Origin: an uncultured Oceanospirillaceae bacterium
GTDB taxonomy: Bacteria > Pseudomonadota > Gammaproteobacteria > Pseudomonadales > Balneatricaceae
Length of the DNA stretch: 64,000 nt
Assembly: GCA_913057435.1 (NCBI GenBank)
Contig: CAJXNY010000004.1
Span: 124,001 to 188,000 of the forward strand
Direction of reading: 5' to 3'
In this document: positions 9,456 to 20,028 of the stretch, piece by piece
Layout: every line of letters starts with the position of its first letter
Numbering within the stretch: position 1 is the first letter of the stretch
Made by a program: the position numbers and the translations under genes
Notes under the pieces: generated by a model
What the model saw: only the letters and a program-made list of their open reading frames with translations
What the model was told of the DNA's origin: nothing
The model's database searches: none

Positions 9456-10586
9456 TTAAAGATCAAAGCCGTCGAAATCACCCTCACCCACTTCATTATC
9501 TATCTGGCCAACCAGGTAAGAACTGATTTCAGCCTCCTGCGGTGCTACCTGAACGTTATCGCTGACCAGCCAGGAGTTCATCCATGGCAGCGGGTTCTGA
9601 CGGCTTTCAAAGATCTCATTCAAGCCCAGCGCCTTCATCCGTACATTGGTAATGTATTCAACATAATCACCAAGGATCTTGGCATTCAGGCCGATCATTG
9701 AGCCTTCACTGAACAGGTACTCTGCCCAGTCCTTCTCCTGTTGTGCAGCCTCTTCAAACAGTCTGTACACCTCAGGCTCACACTCCTGCGCGATCTCGCG
9801 AAACTCAGGATCATCCTGACCGGAGGCCAGAATATTGATCATGTGCTGAGTGCCCGTCAGATGCAGCGCTTCATCACGAGCGATCAGCTTGATAATTTTG
9901 GCATTACCCTCCATCACCGCGCGCTCCGCAAACGCAAACGAACAGGCAAAGCTGACATAGAAGCGAATGGCTTCCAGCACGTTAACCGATACCAGCGTCA
10001 GATACAGTTTGCGCTTGAGGTTACGCATGGAAACATCAAGCTTGCGCCCCTCAATCACATGCTCACCAGCACCGTGGATCATGTAGACCGTCGCCAGTTC
10101 GATAAACTCGTCATACAAACGGGTTACCGCATCTGCGCGTTTGATGATCTCAGGATTGGTAACAATCTCATCAAACACTTCAGATGGCTCAGTCATGATA
10201 TTACGAATGATATGCGTATAAGAGCGACTGTGGATGGTCTCACTGAACGCCCAGGTTTCAAACCAGGTTTCCAGTTCAGGCAGTGATACTACCGGCAGAA
10301 ACGCCACATTGGGCGAACGGCCTTGCACAGAATCCAGCAACGTCTGGTATTTCAGGTTACTGAGGAAGATATGCTGCTCATGCTCAGGCATCGCCGTGAA
10401 GTCTTTGCGGTCCGAGCTCAGATCCACTTCTTCTGGACGCCAGAAGAAGGACAGTTGCTTCTCGATCAACTTCTCGAAAATGGGATAGCGCTGACGGTCG
10501 TAGCGAGCAACGTTTACGTTACGGCCAAAGAACATTGGCTCTTTGGTGGCATCATGGGTGCTGTGACTGAAAGTAGAATAAAGCAT
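9456..10586 (-). CDS. nrdB: Ribonucleoside-diphosphate reductase class Ia, beta subunit
   Basis: 376 residues, the same length as E. coli NrdB. The radical tyrosine sits in [10 protein letters not shown]. Diiron ligand motifs are present: [26 protein letters not shown] and [10 protein letters not shown]. The flexible acidic C-terminus ([10 protein letters not shown]) fits the tail that docks onto the alpha subunit. It generates and stores the tyrosyl radical for deoxynucleotide synthesis. It lies about 100 bp downstream of nrdA and just ahead of the ferredoxin gene, so co-transcription from the NrdR-controlled nrdA promoter is likely. Confidence 0.98.
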   Translation of the reverse strand: MLYSTFSHSTHDATKEPMFFGRNVNVARYDRQRYPIFEKLIEKQLSFFWRPEEVDLSSDRKDFTAMPEHEQHIFLSNLKYQTLLDSVQGRSPNVAFLPVVSLPELETWFETWAFSETIHSRSYTHIIRNIMTEPSEVFDEIVTNPEIIKRADAVTRLYDEFIELATVYMIHGAGEHVIEGRKLDVSMRNLKRKLYLTLVSVNVLEAIRFYVSFACSFAFAERAVMEGNAKIIKLIARDEALHLTGTQHMINILASGQDDPEFREIAQECEPEVYRLFEEAAQQEKDWAEYLFSEGSMIGLNAKILGDYVEYITNVRMKALGLNEIFESRQNPLPWMNSWLVSDNVQVAPQEAEISSYLVGQIDNEVGEGDFDGFDL

Positions 10587-10684
10587 TTAGGCAGCCTGAA
10601 AAATATACGGCGGTAAGCCGGTTACACCGCATGATAGCGGTGCAACCGGAGAACAATCAGAGGGAGTACGGGCAGTACTGCGGA

Positions 10685-12949
10685 TCAGAGCTTGCAGGCA
10701 CCGCCTTCGCAACCCAGATCATCATGCTGGTCCGTCGCACCATCACGGGTGTTGTGGTAGTACAGCGTTTTAACACCGTTTTTGTAGGCTCCCAGCAGGT
10801 CCTGCAACAACAGTTTCATCGGCACTTTTTCACCGGGGAACTTCGCCGGGTCGTAATTGGTATTGGCAGAGATCGACTGATCGACGAACTTCTGCATAAT
10901 ACCCACCAACTGCAGGTAACCGGTGTTGTTCGGGATATTCCACAGTAACTCGTACTGATTTTTCAGGCGGGTAAACTCAGGCACAACCTGCTTCATCACC
11001 CCATCTTTACTCGCCTTGACGGATACAAAACCGCGCGGCGGCTCAATACCATTGGTCGAGTTGGTGATCTGTGAAGAGGTTTCACATGGCATCAGCGCCG
11101 TCAGCGTGCTGTTACGCAGACCAAACTCACGGATATCTTCACGTAGCGTTTCCCAGAAGTACGCCAGCGGCTCATCACAGAAATCATCCACTTCACGCTT
11201 GTAGGTATCAATGGGCAGAATGCCTTTGGCATACGTGGTTTCATTGAATTTCGGACAGGCGCCACGCTCTTTGGCCAGCTCATTAGAAGCTTTAAGCAAA
11301 TAGTACTGCACCGCTTCAAAGGTACGGTGTACCAGGCCGTTGGCAGAACCATCGGAGTATTTAACACCATTTTTCGCCAGGTAATAGGCGAAGTTGGTCA
11401 CACCGACACCCAGAGTACGGCGGTTCATCGTAGCATTTCGGGCCGCTTCAATCGGGTAATCCTGGTAGTCCAGTAAACTATCCAGTGCACGCACGACCAG
11501 GTCTGCCAGATTTTCCAGCTCATCCAGATTCTCCAGCGCCCCGAGGTTAAACGCTGACAGGGTACACAATGCAATCTCGCCATCAGGGTCATTCACATCA
11601 TTCATTGGCTTGGTTGGCAGCGCAATCTCCAGACAGAGGTTGGACTGCTTCACCGGCGCTACCGCCGGATCAAACGGACTGTGGGTATTACAGTGATCGA
11701 CGTTCTGAATATAGATGCGACCCGTCTGAGCCCGTTCAGCCGCCAGCAGACCAAACAGTTCAACCGCCTTGATACGCTTTTTACGGATAGATTGATCGTT
11801 CTCGTACTGCACATAAAGCCGTTCAAATTCGTCCTGATCGGCGAAGAAGGCATCATATAACCCTGGTACTTCGTGCGGACTGAACAGCGTAATATCACCG
11901 CCTTTAATCAGACGGGTATACATCAGCTTGTTCAGCTGCACACCGTAATCAATATGACGAACACGGTTTTCTTCAACACCCCGGTTATTTTTCAATACCA
12001 GCAGCGACTCAACCTCAAGGTGCCACAGCGGGTAGAACAGCGTTGCAGCACCGCCACGCACACCACCCTGCGAACAGGATTTTACTGCCGTCTGAAAATG
12101 CTTATAGAACGGGATACAACCGGTATGAAAGGCTTCACCGTTACGAATCGGGCTGCCAATGGCACGAATACGACCCGCATTAATACCAATACCTGCACGC
12201 TGCGACACATACTTGACGATGGAAGACGCCGTGGCATTGATAGAATCCAGGCTATCACCACATTCAATCAGCACACAGGAGCTGAACTGGCGGGTGGGCG
12301 TACGCACACCGGCCATAATCGGCGTCGGTAGCGACAGTTTGAACTGTGAACAGGCATCGTAAAAACGCTTTACGTAGCTCAAACGGTCCTCTTTTTTATA
12401 CGCAGAAAACAGACAGGCCGATACCAGCATATAGAGAATCTGCGGGCTCTCGTACACCTCACCCGTCACCCGGTTCTGAACCAGGTACTTGCCTTCGAGC
12501 TGCTTCACCGCCGCATAGGAGAAGTCCATGTCGCGGCTGTGATCCAGATACTCGTTTAGCTCATTCCATTCTGCTTCGCTGTAGTCCGCCAGCAGATGCT
12601 CATCGTAGCGCTTGTCAGCCACCATTGAGGATACATGGCTAAACAGGTGTGGCGGTTCAAAGGTATCAAACGCACGCTTACGCAGATGGAAAATAGCCAG
12701 ACGTGCAGCCAGGTACTGGTAGTCCGGCGCATGTTCAGAAATCAGGTCAGCAGAGGACTTGATCAGCGTTTCATGGATATCCGAGGTTTTCATACCCTCG
12801 AAGAACTGCAGATGCGCTTTTAGCTCTACCTCTGACGGTGAAACAGCGTCCAGCCCTTCTGCAGCCCAGATTACGACTCGATGAATCTTTTCCAGATCCA
12901 GCTGTTCTCTGCGTCCATCTCGCTTGGTAACCATCAAGTCTTGTTGCAT
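10685..12949 (-). CDS. nrdA: Ribonucleoside-diphosphate reductase class Ia, alpha subunit
   Basis: 754 residues (E. coli 761). An N-terminal ATP-cone (VTKRDGRREQLDLEKIHRVV) is the allosteric activity site. The catalytic barrel shows SSCVLIECGDS, SNLCLEIALPT (thiyl radical cysteine) and ALCTLSAFNLG, and the C-terminal CEGGACKL holds the redox-shuttle cysteine pair. It reduces ribonucleoside diphosphates to deoxy forms with NrdB. The ATG at 12949 follows an AGGGG site. Two NrdR boxes lie about 140-185 bp upstream. Confidence 0.98.
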   Translation of the reverse strand: MQQDLMVTKRDGRREQLDLEKIHRVVIWAAEGLDAVSPSEVELKAHLQFFEGMKTSDIHETLIKSSADLISEHAPDYQYLAARLAIFHLRKRAFDTFEPPHLFSHVSSMVADKRYDEHLLADYSEAEWNELNEYLDHSRDMDFSYAAVKQLEGKYLVQNRVTGEVYESPQILYMLVSACLFSAYKKEDRLSYVKRFYDACSQFKLSLPTPIMAGVRTPTRQFSSCVLIECGDSLDSINATASSIVKYVSQRAGIGINAGRIRAIGSPIRNGEAFHTGCIPFYKHFQTAVKSCSQGGVRGGAATLFYPLWHLEVESLLVLKNNRGVEENRVRHIDYGVQLNKLMYTRLIKGGDITLFSPHEVPGLYDAFFADQDEFERLYVQYENDQSIRKKRIKAVELFGLLAAERAQTGRIYIQNVDHCNTHSPFDPAVAPVKQSNLCLEIALPTKPMNDVNDPDGEIALCTLSAFNLGALENLDELENLADLVVRALDSLLDYQDYPIEAARNATMNRRTLGVGVTNFAYYLAKNGVKYSDGSANGLVHRTFEAVQYYLLKASNELAKERGACPKFNETTYAKGILPIDTYKREVDDFCDEPLAYFWETLREDIREFGLRNSTLTALMPCETSSQITNSTNGIEPPRGFVSVKASKDGVMKQVVPEFTRLKNQYELLWNIPNNTGYLQLVGIMQKFVDQSISANTNYDPAKFPGEKVPMKLLLQDLLGAYKNGVKTLYYHNTRDGATDQHDDLGCEGGACKL

Positions 12950-13086
12950 GTACCCCTTTTCCCCTGTGACGTGCCATAACCGGAACGGATCTTGTTATTT
13001 CAGTAATGATTCAGCAACAGCAGCCCCTTCGACCTGAAATCAGGCAGTTTTCGGAACCTTTGATACGGAGTCCATTTACCAGTAAG

Positions 13087-13133
13087 ACACAAGATGTTGT
13101 GTTGTAGGATTTAAAGAGCACTAAATATAGTGA
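13087..13133 (-). promoter_or_regulatory. Tandem NrdR boxes upstream of nrdA
   Basis: Two 16-bp palindromes: ACACAAGATGTTGTGT (13087-13102) and GCACTAAATATAGTGA (13118-13133). Their centres are 31 bp apart, three helical turns, which is the known spacing of paired NrdR boxes. They match the NrdR consensus in the ends and AT-rich core. NrdR, the ATP/dATP-sensing repressor, would reduce nrdA-nrdB-yfaE transcription when dATP is plentiful. The rest of the 426-bp gap between nrdA and the tRNA gene (12950-13375) holds no gene I can support. Confidence 0.85.
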
Positions 13134-13375
13134 TTGGGGCCTTGAATTCAACTCTTGAATTTTACCCGGCTTGCGTGTAGCCAAACAGGCCTGAATCGCT
13201 ACAACACACAGGAAACAAGGGGTTGGGAACAATCCATCAAACAGCTATGCAAATTTCACTTACTGAAATAATTTATGATCGGTCACCTGATGAGCAACCG
13301 CTAAAGAAAAATATAAAAAGCAGAAAAAAACCTTTACAGATAGAAAAGCCAACCGTATTATTCGCCACCTCTTCT

Positions 13376-13459
13376 GGTGAGGTTCCCGAGTGGCCAAAGG
13401 GATCAGACTGTAAATCTGACGCGCAAGCTTCGGTGGTTCGAATCCACCTCTCACCACCA
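13376..13459 (+). tRNA. tRNA-Tyr (anticodon GTA)
   Basis: 84 nt with encoded CCA. The acceptor stem GGTGAGG pairs with TCTCACC (one G-T wobble), the anticodon stem TCAGA/TCTGA encloses the loop CTGTAAA with anticodon GTA at 13410-13412, a long variable arm follows, and the T-arm is GGTGG-TTCGAAT-CCACC. The long variable arm is typical of bacterial tRNA-Tyr. No neighbouring tRNA genes are seen. Confidence 0.97.
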
Positions 13460-13612
13460 TTTCCTTCATGCCAGTCGGCATGAAATTCCCGGAAATAATC
13501 CAAATCTGACAGAACTCTGTAATCTTATCCGCCAGACAGGATTGCATATATCCCTGCATCAATTAGCATATCGTGTCGCTTAAACCGGGTTCACCCTGAC
13601 TGGAGATACACC

Positions 13613-13819
13613 ATGACGCTCGCAGAAATGGAAAACATCGGCCTTAATATCGCCCTGTTGATATTTTCAGGCTATATCTTCTTCATCATTTACGACCTGG
13701 CGAAGAAATCCAACGCAGGCAAGCTCGGTACGATTGTACTGTTTTTTGCACTGGGCCTGGGGCTGGCAGCTTTTCTGGTTAAAAGCATCGTGGTTGAAGT
13801 GATTGGCGGCGGCGTCTGA
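13613..13819 (+). CDS. Small two-helix membrane protein, DUF2788-like
   Basis: 68 residues with two predicted membrane helices (about 10-28, NIALLIFSGYIFFIIYDL, and 40-62, TIVLFFALGLGLAAFLV) joined by a short basic loop (AKKSNAGKLG). The layout and loop resemble the DUF2788 family of gammaproteobacterial proteins; this match is from memory and not certain. The function of the family is unknown. A GGAG site seven bases before the ATG supports the start. It is followed by a convergent gene only 16 bp away. Confidence 0.75.
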   Translation: MTLAEMENIGLNIALLIFSGYIFFIIYDLAKKSNAGKLGTIVLFFALGLGLAAFLVKSIVVEVIGGGV

Positions 13820-13835
13820 TCGACGCCCCAAAGAC

Positions 13836-14351
13836 TTATCGACCCAGCCGTTGCTCATCGATATGCATCAACAATCCAGTTACCGGCTCAACCTCATAGG
13901 CCTGACCAAAACCCACTACATAGCTCCCCGCCTGCGGCACCAGTACAAACAGATGAAAATCAGCTAACGTCCGCAACATATCCACCATTTGACCCTGCGC
14001 CTGCGTCAGCAACGCCAACCCCTGCTGATACTCCTTCGTATCGCGCTCAACCTTACGCACTGAACAACGCCAGCTCAGACGTTCACGGGCATACAGATTG
14101 CGACTATCGCGCTCATCCTGAATAAACAGCACCGTGGCCACCGGATGACACTGCAGGTTAGCAGTATGCGCCGCCAGCTCGCTGATAAAAATATAAAACG
14201 CCCCCTGCTCTGACTTCGCATAGGGCGCATAGCTGAGCTCTGGCACCGTGTCAGTCGACAGCGTCGACAATAGCAACGTTTTACAGGACGCCTGCAACTG
14301 CGACAGCCCTTGTTGCAACTGCTCAAGGCGTTCGTTGGACAACTCCGCCAT
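13836..14351 (-). CDS. Pyridoxamine 5'-phosphate oxidase-fold protein, HugZ-like
   Basis: 171 residues with the split-barrel flavin/heme fold. Recognisable stretches are ELSYAPYAKSEQGAFYIFIS near the start, ATVLFIQDERDSRNLYARER in the middle and FVLVPQAGSYVVGFGQAYEV near the end. This pattern matches the HugZ/HutZ group linked to heme use rather than true PNPOx enzymes. No heme transport genes are adjacent, so a heme role is inferred from family only. The start is supported by GGGAG seven bases upstream. Confidence 0.75.
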   Translation of the reverse strand: MAELSNERLEQLQQGLSQLQASCKTLLLSTLSTDTVPELSYAPYAKSEQGAFYIFISELAAHTANLQCHPVATVLFIQDERDSRNLYARERLSWRCSVRKVERDTKEYQQGLALLTQAQGQMVDMLRTLADFHLFVLVPQAGSYVVGFGQAYEVEPVTGLLMHIDEQRLGR

Positions 14352-14488
14352 CAGATCACTCCCTATCCCACTGGATAATTACTCAATCAACTCTTCAGAA
14401 TTATACCGCTGATGCCGACTCTATATGAATGAAGGGCAATTCAAACCGACACCACAGATCAATTACCCCACATTTCAGGGAGAACATC

Positions 14489-14905
14489 ATGGGCAGCCTG
14501 TATCTTTTTATCCACCATCCCGAGCAGGTCGCGATTGAACTGACACCGGCCACTCATCAGCAACAGGAACCCTCCTCGCCCAGCCTGGGGTTGATCTGCA
14601 CCAGCCAGACGCCTTTTGAAAAAGGCAGCGCCCTTAGCGTTAATTTCCCTGAAGCCCCTTGCCAGGAAAGCCTGATTACCGGCACCGTACTGGACTGCCT
14701 GCCCCAGCAACACTGCTATCAGCTGGCGATCGAATTCAGTTCAGCCGACAACACCATGCGCTTGCGGATGCTCGAGCAACACGCATATATCGGGCTCTAT
14801 CAGAAATATATAGCCCAGTACCAGGGCCGCAGCCTGAGCCCGGAGGCCGCAGCTATGGAATGGATTGAACGTTACGCTGCCTGGTTTCCCGACAGCAACA
14901 GGTGA
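14489..14905 (+). CDS. PilZ-like domain protein
   Basis: 138 residues from the ATG at 14489, which has an AGGGAGAA site; an upstream in-frame ATG (14429) lacks one. The core (GLICTSQTPFEKGSALSV, then GTVLDC, then QLAIEFSS) has the beta-barrel pattern of PilZ proteins, and the helical tail (RMLEQHAYIGLYQKYI) resembles tails on short gammaproteobacterial PilZ-type proteins. The classic RxxxR and DxSxxG c-di-GMP motifs are not evident, so binding is doubtful. It precedes kdsA by 60 bp on the same strand. Confidence 0.6.
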   Translation: MGSLYLFIHHPEQVAIELTPATHQQQEPSSPSLGLICTSQTPFEKGSALSVNFPEAPCQESLITGTVLDCLPQQHCYQLAIEFSSADNTMRLRMLEQHAYIGLYQKYIAQYQGRSLSPEAAAMEWIERYAAWFPDSNR

Positions 14906-15814
<909 letters not shown>

Positions 15815-15822
15815 GCCCCTCC

Positions 15823-15851
15823 GGGGCCACCTGCCTGGTGGCCCCTTTATT
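15823..15851 (+). terminator. Intrinsic terminator after kdsA
   Basis: Nine-bp perfect stem GGGGCCACC / GGTGGCCCC with a five-base loop, followed by TTTATT, starting nine bases after the kdsA stop codon. Confidence 0.8.
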
Positions 15852-15958
15852 CAGTAACATCTCCGCTCGCAATATTTCAAACGCTTGTAACAGAGTGCTG
15901 ACTCCGCCCACATTCGCGTTTATGATAGGCCCAAACCCTGCCTGACCGGAAAAGTGGT

Positions 15959-17983
15959 ATGGAGCAACCAAAGGAAAAGCCCGCCTCGGCACTACGCGAA
16001 GGCCTGATGCTGGGCCCACAACGTCAGTTCAAGTTACAAGCTGAAGTAGCCAGGATGGCGCTCGGCCAGCTATGGCGAGTTATGGATCTGGGCCCCGGCA
16101 GCCGCACAACTCTGAATCTGATGTTTGTTGACCCTGCACTGGTGGCCGACCCTCGCAGTAACGAAACCATCAAAAAACAAATCAACGCCAAGCAACTCAA
16201 ACACCAGCACCTGGTAGAACAGCACGGCTTCTTTCAACTAAAAAATGGCTGGCTCGCCGTAACCCAGGAAGCGCTGGATGGCATATCGGTCAACAGCCTG
16301 ATCGAAAGCGGCAACATTAGTCGACTGCAGCCCCGCCAGCTCAAAGTCCTGCTGGGCCAGGTAGCCATCGCCCTCGACTTCATGGCCAAAACCCATGGCC
16401 ACGCCCATGGTGCACTCTGCCCGGAACTGATTTTTGTCAACCGCGGCGCCGGCGTCAAACTGGCAGGCCAGGGACTTCGCCCGGCACTGGACGGCATCAA
16501 TGACCAGCTTAGCGCCCCCCTGAGCTACCCCCATTACCAGGCGCCGGAGGCCTTCCACCCCGGCAATGTCAGCGCCCAGGCAGATACCTATTCGCTAGGC
16601 TGTATTGCCTATCAGATACTGACCGGGGAACTGGCCTACCGGATGGGCAAAGACGGTGAACGCAGCCGCAATCATGACAAACAGCCCCGCAATATCAGCG
16701 ACCGCCAATGGCTGACCCTGCAACGGGCACTCTCTGAGAACCCGGCTGACAGGCCGACCTCAGCCCCGGCACTGATTCAGGCACTGTTTATTGAGGAAAA
16801 GGAAGACAAGGCAGCGGAGGCGACCGCACTAGACGAACTGCCTGGCGCACCGCCTGCGGGCGAACCCACCAGCAGCCAGAGCAATATGGAGCCACCACCT
16901 AGTCAGCCGGGAAAACCAGTCCCTCAGGCAGAGAAAACATGGTTCAACCGCCCTGTCGCCTTCAGCCTCGGCCTGCTGGCAGGATTATCAATCAGTGCTT
17001 TTCTCTACCTGCTAATCGCCCCCGGTGAGGCAGCCTCGCTCGATACACTTAACCCAACGCCTGACGGAAAGCTCACAGCAGGCCTCAACGCCAGCCAGAA
17101 CCAGACAGGCACACACGCCAGCGCAGCTAACCCTGGCGACCCTCCAGCATCCCCTTTAACCACCGAACAGACCGAGGCAATTCACCAGAATCCACAGAGC
17201 ACCGACCTGAGCCACGAAAAGCGACCCAGCCAGACACTGTTCAGAGATATGATCGACAGCAATACGTATGGCCCGGAAATGGTCGTTATTCCCGCCGGAC
17301 AGTTCAGCCGTGGTGATAACAGTAGTTTTGCTGATGACAATGAAAAACCAGCGCACCTGGTCGATATTCAGCGTGGGTTTGGTCTGTCACGGTATGAAGT
17401 AACCTTCAGTGAGTATGATCAGTTTGCTAAAGCCACAGGCCGGCCACTACCTGATGACGAAAGCTGGGGCCGAGGCCGCCAACCGGTCATGAATGTCACA
17501 TGGCAGGACGCCTGGGATTACAGCCAGTGGCTGGCCCAGACCACCGGCGAGCCTTATCGGCTTCCGACCGAAAGTGAATGGGAATATGCCGCTCGGGCAG
17601 GCACACAAAGCCGTTATAGCTGGGGTGAAAAAATGCTCCAGGGTTTCGCTAACTGCGACGAATGCGGCAGCCACTGGGGTGGGAAACAGGCTGCTCCTGT
17701 TGGCTCACTGAAGCCAAACCCATGGGGCCTGTACGATATGGCAGGCAATGTCGACGAGTGGGTCGCCGATTGCTACATGGATAACTACACCAAAGCCCCG
17801 GCCGATGGTCGTGCACATGCGATTCACGGCTGTAAAGAGCACACCATGCGTGGTGGCTCCTGGTTCGACATAGCACGACTGATGCGCCCATCAAGCCGCT
17901 ATCGCAACCCGGCTGACGGCAAGCGCAACAGCTGGGGCTTCAGAGTTGCGCTGGATATTAATCCAAGGATACTGAATCAATGA
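15959..17983 (+). CDS. Pseudokinase-transmembrane-SUMF (formylglycine-enzyme-like) fusion protein
   Basis: 674 residues. Residues about 25-285 have a Ser/Thr kinase-like fold: HGHAHGALCPELIFV replaces the catalytic HRDLKPEN loop, AGQG (169-172) replaces DFG, and no ATP-anchoring VAIK lysine is seen. The structural APE (195-197), DTYSLGC and NPADRP are kept. A proline-rich linker leads to one TM helix (about 334-354), then an outside SUMF/FGE-sulfatase domain (about 438-670; PTESEWEYAARAG, GLYDMAGNVDEWV, MRGGSW). The paired cysteines of true formylglycine-generating enzymes after GGSW are absent. So both domains look non-catalytic, suggesting a transmembrane binding or signalling role. Its stop overlaps the next start (ATGA). 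Confidence 0.85.
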   Translation: MEQPKEKPASALREGLMLGPQRQFKLQAEVARMALGQLWRVMDLGPGSRTTLNLMFVDPALVADPRSNETIKKQINAKQLKHQHLVEQHGFFQLKNGWLAVTQEALDGISVNSLIESGNISRLQPRQLKVLLGQVAIALDFMAKTHGHAHGALCPELIFVNRGAGVKLAGQGLRPALDGINDQLSAPLSYPHYQAPEAFHPGNVSAQADTYSLGCIAYQILTGELAYRMGKDGERSRNHDKQPRNISDRQWLTLQRALSENPADRPTSAPALIQALFIEEKEDKAAEATALDELPGAPPAGEPTSSQSNMEPPPSQPGKPVPQAEKTWFNRPVAFSLGLLAGLSISAFLYLLIAPGEAASLDTLNPTPDGKLTAGLNASQNQTGTHASAANPGDPPASPLTTEQTEAIHQNPQSTDLSHEKRPSQTLFRDMIDSNTYGPEMVVIPAGQFSRGDNSSFADDNEKPAHLVDIQRGFGLSRYEVTFSEYDQFAKATGRPLPDDESWGRGRQPVMNVTWQDAWDYSQWLAQTTGEPYRLPTESEWEYAARAGTQSRYSWGEKMLQGFANCDECGSHWGGKQAAPVGSLKPNPWGLYDMAGNVDEWVADCYMDNYTKAPADGRAHAIHGCKEHTMRGGSWFDIARLMRPSSRYRNPADGKRNSWGFRVALDINPRILNQ

Positions 17984-19404
17984 AAACATCTTCGTACACT
18001 TTACCCGTAGCAGTACTGGGCGCCCTGCTCCCTCTGACTACTAACGCCGCACCGGATAACAGCCTGAAAGTCAGCGCTCAACAGCGCGACCAGCTGTCAT
18101 TGACTCTGTACAACCAGAATCTGGGACTGGTGCGCGAAACACGACAACTGCCAATTCTAAAAGCGAGCCAGTCTGTACTGATTGAAGATGTCAGTGCCCA
18201 GCTACAACCGGAAACCCTGCAGCTGAAAAATGCAGGCCAGATCATCGAGCAGAACCATAATACCGACCTGCTCAGCTACACACGCCTGCTACAACACTAC
18301 CTGGGCAAGTCTCTGCAACTGGCAGAGCAGAACCCAGCGACTGGCACAGAGCAGGTCAGCACCGTTCGCCTGATGGCTCTGAATGGCAACCAGGCACTGA
18401 TTGAACGCAACAGTCAGATCGAAAGCCTGCCACTCAATAATCAGCGTCGGTTTATCTTTCCAGCACTGCCCGACAACCTGACCCTCAGCCCCAGCATCAG
18501 TTTTCGTAGCCAGGGTACAGATCAGGCCAATAAAGCTGAAATCAGCTATCTGACCGGCGGGCTGAGCTGGCAGATGAACTATGTACTCGAACTCAACAAA
18601 GCGGGTGACAGCGCCAGCCTTAACGGCATGGCAACCCTGCACAACAACACTGGCAGCAGCTTTCCTCAGGCTCGCATCAGCCTGCTGGCGGGCCAGGTAA
18701 ATCAGCCCCACAGCCCGGTCATGCAACGCAAAGCCGAACGGGTCATGATGTCAGCCATGGCGATGGACGCCAGCACAGCCTCTGCCCCAAGCCGCCAGCA
18801 ACTGCAGGATTTCCACCTCTACAGCCTGCCTCAACCGGTCGACCTGCAGAATAACCAGCAAAAACAGGTCAGCCTGTTCAGCAGCAGTAAAATTGGCGTA
18901 GAGCGCATTCACCAGCTCAATCTGCCGGTTTATGCGCAACCTCAGCCCGAGCGCAAGCAGATCAATCCCAGCTTGCAGCTGAAGTTTGCCAACAGCGGCG
19001 ACAACGGCCTTGGCGAACCAATGCCTGCAGGCACTATTCGAGTTTTCAGCCCGGATAAGAGCAATCAGTCACAGTTCATTGGTGGCAGTCGAATCGGTAA
19101 CCAGGCCCGTAACAACGATGTCTATGTCCAGCTCGGCACCGCCTTTGATGTCACCGTTGACCAGCAACAGACCCGGTTCGAGAAGACTTTTGATGGGGTA
19201 AAAAGCGACTTGCGACTGGTGCTGAAAAACAGTGCCAAACGACCTGCCCAGCTCAAACTGAGCACCCGTTTCCAGAAACGCTGGCAGATCAGCAATAACA
19301 GCCACCCTTACGAAACCAATGGCAACGCTGCAGTATGGCAACTGACGCTACCCGCCAGCAGCGAAACCGAAGTCACCTTTCAGGTACAACAGTTCAATAA
19401 ATGA
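17980..19404 (+). CDS. DUF4139 domain protein, exported
   Basis: 474 residues with a signal peptide (VAVLGALLPLTTNAA). The body resembles DUF4139 proteins: early LTLYNQNLGLVRETRQL, middle ISYLTGGLSWQMNYVLEL and a beta-rich C-terminal half. The family has no settled function. The start overlaps the pseudokinase-SUMF stop by four bases (ATGA), and its own stop overlaps the next gene in the same way, so the three genes are translationally coupled. That makes a joint envelope role with the membrane-anchored pseudokinase plausible, but this is inference. Confidence 0.85.
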   Translation: MKTSSYTLPVAVLGALLPLTTNAAPDNSLKVSAQQRDQLSLTLYNQNLGLVRETRQLPILKASQSVLIEDVSAQLQPETLQLKNAGQIIEQNHNTDLLSYTRLLQHYLGKSLQLAEQNPATGTEQVSTVRLMALNGNQALIERNSQIESLPLNNQRRFIFPALPDNLTLSPSISFRSQGTDQANKAEISYLTGGLSWQMNYVLELNKAGDSASLNGMATLHNNTGSSFPQARISLLAGQVNQPHSPVMQRKAERVMMSAMAMDASTASAPSRQQLQDFHLYSLPQPVDLQNNQQKQVSLFSSSKIGVERIHQLNLPVYAQPQPERKQINPSLQLKFANSGDNGLGEPMPAGTIRVFSPDKSNQSQFIGGSRIGNQARNNDVYVQLGTAFDVTVDQQQTRFEKTFDGVKSDLRLVLKNSAKRPAQLKLSTRFQKRWQISNNSHPYETNGNAAVWQLTLPASSETEVTFQVQQFNK

Positions 19405-20006
19405 GTGCCCACTGCTCCCACTGCACCCTGGCGACGGATTACTGCATCTGTCGCCATGTGCAGCCTTGTCTCAGCAACGCCCAGCTGGCTCTGCTACTGC
19501 ATCCCAATGAGCCTTTACGCCTGACTAATACCGCGCCGGTTATCGAACAGACCCTGCCGCAAAGCCAGACATGGATCTGGCAACGTACCGAACCACCGGT
19601 TCAACTCATTGAGATGATCAACGATCCACAGTGGCAACCCTGGTTAATATTTCCCGCCGACCGCCCCGAGCTGGCGGCCCGCAGCCTGCCATGGCAGCCA
19701 CCCCTGAGCGACAAAAAAGCACTGTTCATTCTGCCGGACGGCACATGGAAAGAGGTTCGAAAAATGGTGCGCCAGAGCCGCTGGCTGGATAACGTGCCGA
19801 TTCTGGCATTCGACCCGGACCGCCCTACCCGCTATCAACTGCGCCGCAACCCGGACACAGACCACCTGTGCACGGCTGAGATTGCCGCTCAGCTACTGAC
19901 ACTCAGTGACCAGCCAGAGGCCAGCAAGGCAATCGATAACCTGCTAGCGCACTTTCTGACGCAGTATCACCGCTGGCAACATCACCTGCCACCCGCAACA
20001 CACTGA
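19401..20006 (+). CDS. tapT: DTW-domain tRNA aminocarboxypropyltransferase, TapT-like
   Basis: 201 residues. An N-terminal cysteine cluster (CSHCTLATDYCIC) looks like a zinc site; the family signature appears as LPDGTWKEVRKM, followed by the nucleotide-site region YQLRRNPDTDHLCTAE. DTW proteins such as E. coli TapT (YfiP) add the acp group from SAM to uridine 47 of tRNAs. It is the third gene of a coupled operon with a pseudokinase-SUMF protein and a DUF4139 protein, and nothing suggests a common pathway, so coupling may only reflect compaction. Confidence 0.88.
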   Translation: MSAHCSHCTLATDYCICRHVQPCLSNAQLALLLHPNEPLRLTNTAPVIEQTLPQSQTWIWQRTEPPVQLIEMINDPQWQPWLIFPADRPELAARSLPWQPPLSDKKALFILPDGTWKEVRKMVRQSRWLDNVPILAFDPDRPTRYQLRRNPDTDHLCTAEIAAQLLTLSDQPEASKAIDNLLAHFLTQYHRWQHHLPPATH

Positions 20007-20028
20007 CCCAACAGCACCTGGTCACCGT

